Below are positions 5,277 through 6,437 of a stretch of 6,437 bases of DNA, piece after piece. Source of the DNA: Spirochaetia bacterium (lineage in GTDB: Bacteria; Spirochaetota; Leptospiria; Leptospirales; Leptonemataceae); NCBI GenBank assembly GCA_029880625.1, contig JAOUOA010000168.1, positions 1-6,437 on the forward strand. Direction: 5' to 3'. The position numbers and the translations under genes were made by a program. The notes under the pieces are model-generated. The model saw only the letters and a program-made list of their open reading frames with translations, did no database searches and was not told the DNA's origin. Each line of letters begins with the position of its first letter. Within the stretch, counting starts at the first letter, position 1.

Positions 5277-6260
5277 TTGAAAAATACATTACAGAATTTT
5301 TTCATAATAGCAGTGATTGCCATTTTAGCAGCATCCTGTGGAGATAAAAAAAGCACAGCGGTCGTGGATGTGGCTCTTGTAGAGGTTCCCGGAGCCAAAA
5401 AACCCGTATATGTACCGAACAGCTTAATCAAACGCGGAGAATATGTAATTGTACTGGAAAAAAAAGAAGTGGATGGAAAAGGATATTCCAAAGTACAGAT
5501 TGACGGAGTATCAACATCAGGCTGGCTGGAAGACCGATGGATTCGTGAAGGTGCACTTGAAACAGTAATTGTAATCCGCGATTCAGATTTATATACAAGA
5601 CCCAATTCCAAGAGCCCCAAGACAGGCCGTGTCAGAGCCGGTCAGGCAGCCTTTCAGCTTGAAAAGGTAGATGAGCAGTTTTCTTTAATTCAGTATCCCG
5701 GCAAGGAAGCCTATATCGAGAATAAAAATTTAGGAAAAGATAAATCTCAGGTGACCAAAAGCGTAACTCTGCCTGGAATAGGAAAGGCCTCAGTAAGCGC
5801 ATCTTCTCAGTATTCCCGCGGAGAGGGCAAGGAGCTTGAGTTTGATCCCCGTAATTTATTTGACGGCAGTCTTCAGACAGCATGGTGCGAAGGCAAATCC
5901 GGCGATGACGGAGTGGGCGAAACGGTAACGGTAAATTTTGACAATCCTGTAAATATTCAGCAGGTATCAATTGTAACGGGCTGGACAAAAAGCGAAGAGC
6001 TGTTTAAGATGAACAACAGAGTATCAAAAATGAATATTGGATTTTATTCAGCCTTTGACGAAGGAAGTGATTCTCTTACTGCGGAACTTCAGGATGATAA
6101 CTACGATTACCAGCCTATTTTTCCCGAGATGATCTCATTTCCTGTAATTTCTCTGACCTTTCGAATTGACGGAGTTCATAAAGGACGGGATCCTGATACC
6201 TGTGTGAGCGAAATTAAAATTGAAGGAACTGCTGCATCTTCAGGACAGGGGATGTATTGA
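5277..6260 (+). CDS. SH3-like and discoidin-type glycan-binding lipoprotein
   Basis: A 327-aa lipoprotein. Residues 1-20 are a short signal peptide (M-K-N-T-L-Q-N-F-F, then a hydrophobic core) ending in the lipobox L-A-A-S-C, with lipidation expected at Cys21. Residues about 31-92 and 95-152 look like two bacterial SH3-type beta modules (G-W-L-E-D-R-W-I; L-Y-T-R-P-N-S). Residues about 170-317 match the F5/8-type domain known as the NADase-type glycan-binding domain: N-L-F-D-G-S-x-x-T-A-W-C-E-G (193-206), G-V-G-E-T-V (212-217), the N-N-R-V-S-K-M-N segment (246-253), and D-T-C-V-S-E-I (307-313). By family it probably binds cell-surface or wall sugars from the outer envelope and has no catalytic site. 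The TTG start is supported by AGGAG 7 bases upstream and by the signal peptide. The stop is TGA, one base before the next ATG, so the two genes are probably co-transcribed. The exact ligand cannot be told. Confidence 0.87.
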   Translation: MKNTLQNFFIIAVIAILAASCGDKKSTAVVDVALVEVPGAKKPVYVPNSLIKRGEYVIVLEKKEVDGKGYSKVQIDGVSTSGWLEDRWIREGALETVIVIRDSDLYTRPNSKSPKTGRVRAGQAAFQLEKVDEQFSLIQYPGKEAYIENKNLGKDKSQVTKSVTLPGIGKASVSASSQYSRGEGKELEFDPRNLFDGSLQTAWCEGKSGDDGVGETVTVNFDNPVNIQQVSIVTGWTKSEELFKMNNRVSKMNIGFYSAFDEGSDSLTAELQDDNYDYQPIFPEMISFPVISLTFRIDGVHKGRDPDTCVSEIKIEGTAASSGQGMY

Positions 6261-6261
6261 A

Positions 6262-6437
6262 ATGAAATTTAAGATTCAGGCGGCTGTTATTTTACTCATA
6301 GCAGCCGTATTTGCATTAAATGGAATTTCTGCAGATGATTCCTTTTCTCAGGGAAAGGTCAAGGTAATCGCTTCCACTCTTAATGTGCGAAATATTGCTT
6401 CGCATGGAGGTACTGTTGTTGCCACTGTCAAACGCGG
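6262..6437 (+). CDS. Exported SH3b-domain protein (5' part only)
   Basis: The first 58 codons are present and the gene runs off the right edge. M-K-F-K-I-Q followed by a hydrophobic core and N-G-I-S-A-D-D is a classic signal peptide with likely cleavage after Ala25. No lipobox cysteine is present, so it should be periplasmic or secreted. The mature part opens directly into a bacterial SH3 domain: V-K-V-I-A-S-T-L-N-V-R-N, then V-V-A-T-V-K-R-G, which matches the L-N-V-R start and the spacing to the x-V-x-x-G turn of SH3_3. Such domains usually bind peptidoglycan or peptides. AGGGGA (6247-6252), inside the end of the lipoprotein gene, lies 9 bases before the ATG. The one-base gap after the upstream stop implies coupled translation. 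The full domain content cannot be seen. Confidence 0.82.
   Translation, partial: MKFKIQAAVILLIAAVFALNGISADDSFSQGKVKVIASTLNVRNIASHGGTVVATVKR

Noticed and set aside
1..6437. tRNA, rRNA, CRISPR array, transposase, phage or toxin-antitoxin genes
   Set aside because: No cloverleaf, repeat-spacer pattern, transposase motif or terminal repeats were seen in reading both strands.

Overview
The window is AT-rich bacterial DNA holding compact genes for envelope and membrane proteins around one cytoplasmic flavoenzyme. The best hint of the source is the right end. It has a lipoprotein that combines SH3-like repeats with a C-terminal discoidin-type (NADase-type) glycan-binding domain, followed by an exported SH3b protein. 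Together with A+T-rich small membrane genes, this resembles a spirochaete of the Leptospira group. That placement is inference from style and family, not proof.

Layout, left to right. (1) 52-1368, minus: a 438-aa membrane protein with two DUF3592-like extracytoplasmic modules and three further membrane helices. (2) 1369-1560: a divergent intergenic region with a promoter candidate overlapping a perfect 13-bp palindrome. (3) 1561-1818, plus: an 85-aa protein with one C-terminal membrane helix. (4) 2011-3411, minus: a 466-aa soluble (Si-specific) pyridine nucleotide transhydrogenase, SthA family, lacking both redox cysteines of the wider disulfide reductase family. (5) 3499-4303, plus: a run of small genes. 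It has a 39-codon ORF closed by TAG, then two adjacent diverged paralogues of about 105-111 residues. The first is cut by an in-frame TAG and the second by a frameshift at a run of eight A, both next to the same conserved E-K-[FL]-x-x-x-I-S motif. (6) 4372-4773, plus: an intact 133-aa protein with four membrane helices. (7) 4855-4962, minus: a 35-aa single-helix membrane miniprotein with a strong Shine-Dalgarno. (8) 4963-5276: a gene-free stretch with an 18-bp perfect palindrome. (9) 5277-6260, plus: the SH3/glycan-binding lipoprotein, starting at TTG. (10) 6262 to the right edge, plus: the start of a secreted SH3b protein, one base after the lipoprotein stop.

The last two genes look like an operon of surface or periplasmic proteins. 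The transhydrogenase is a housekeeping redox-balance enzyme with no visible functional link to its neighbours. The small membrane genes at 3499-4773 have no function I recognise. The tandem duplication with matching interruptions is the least explained part of the window: it is either a decaying locus, a sequence-error hotspot, or (less likely) recoded genes.
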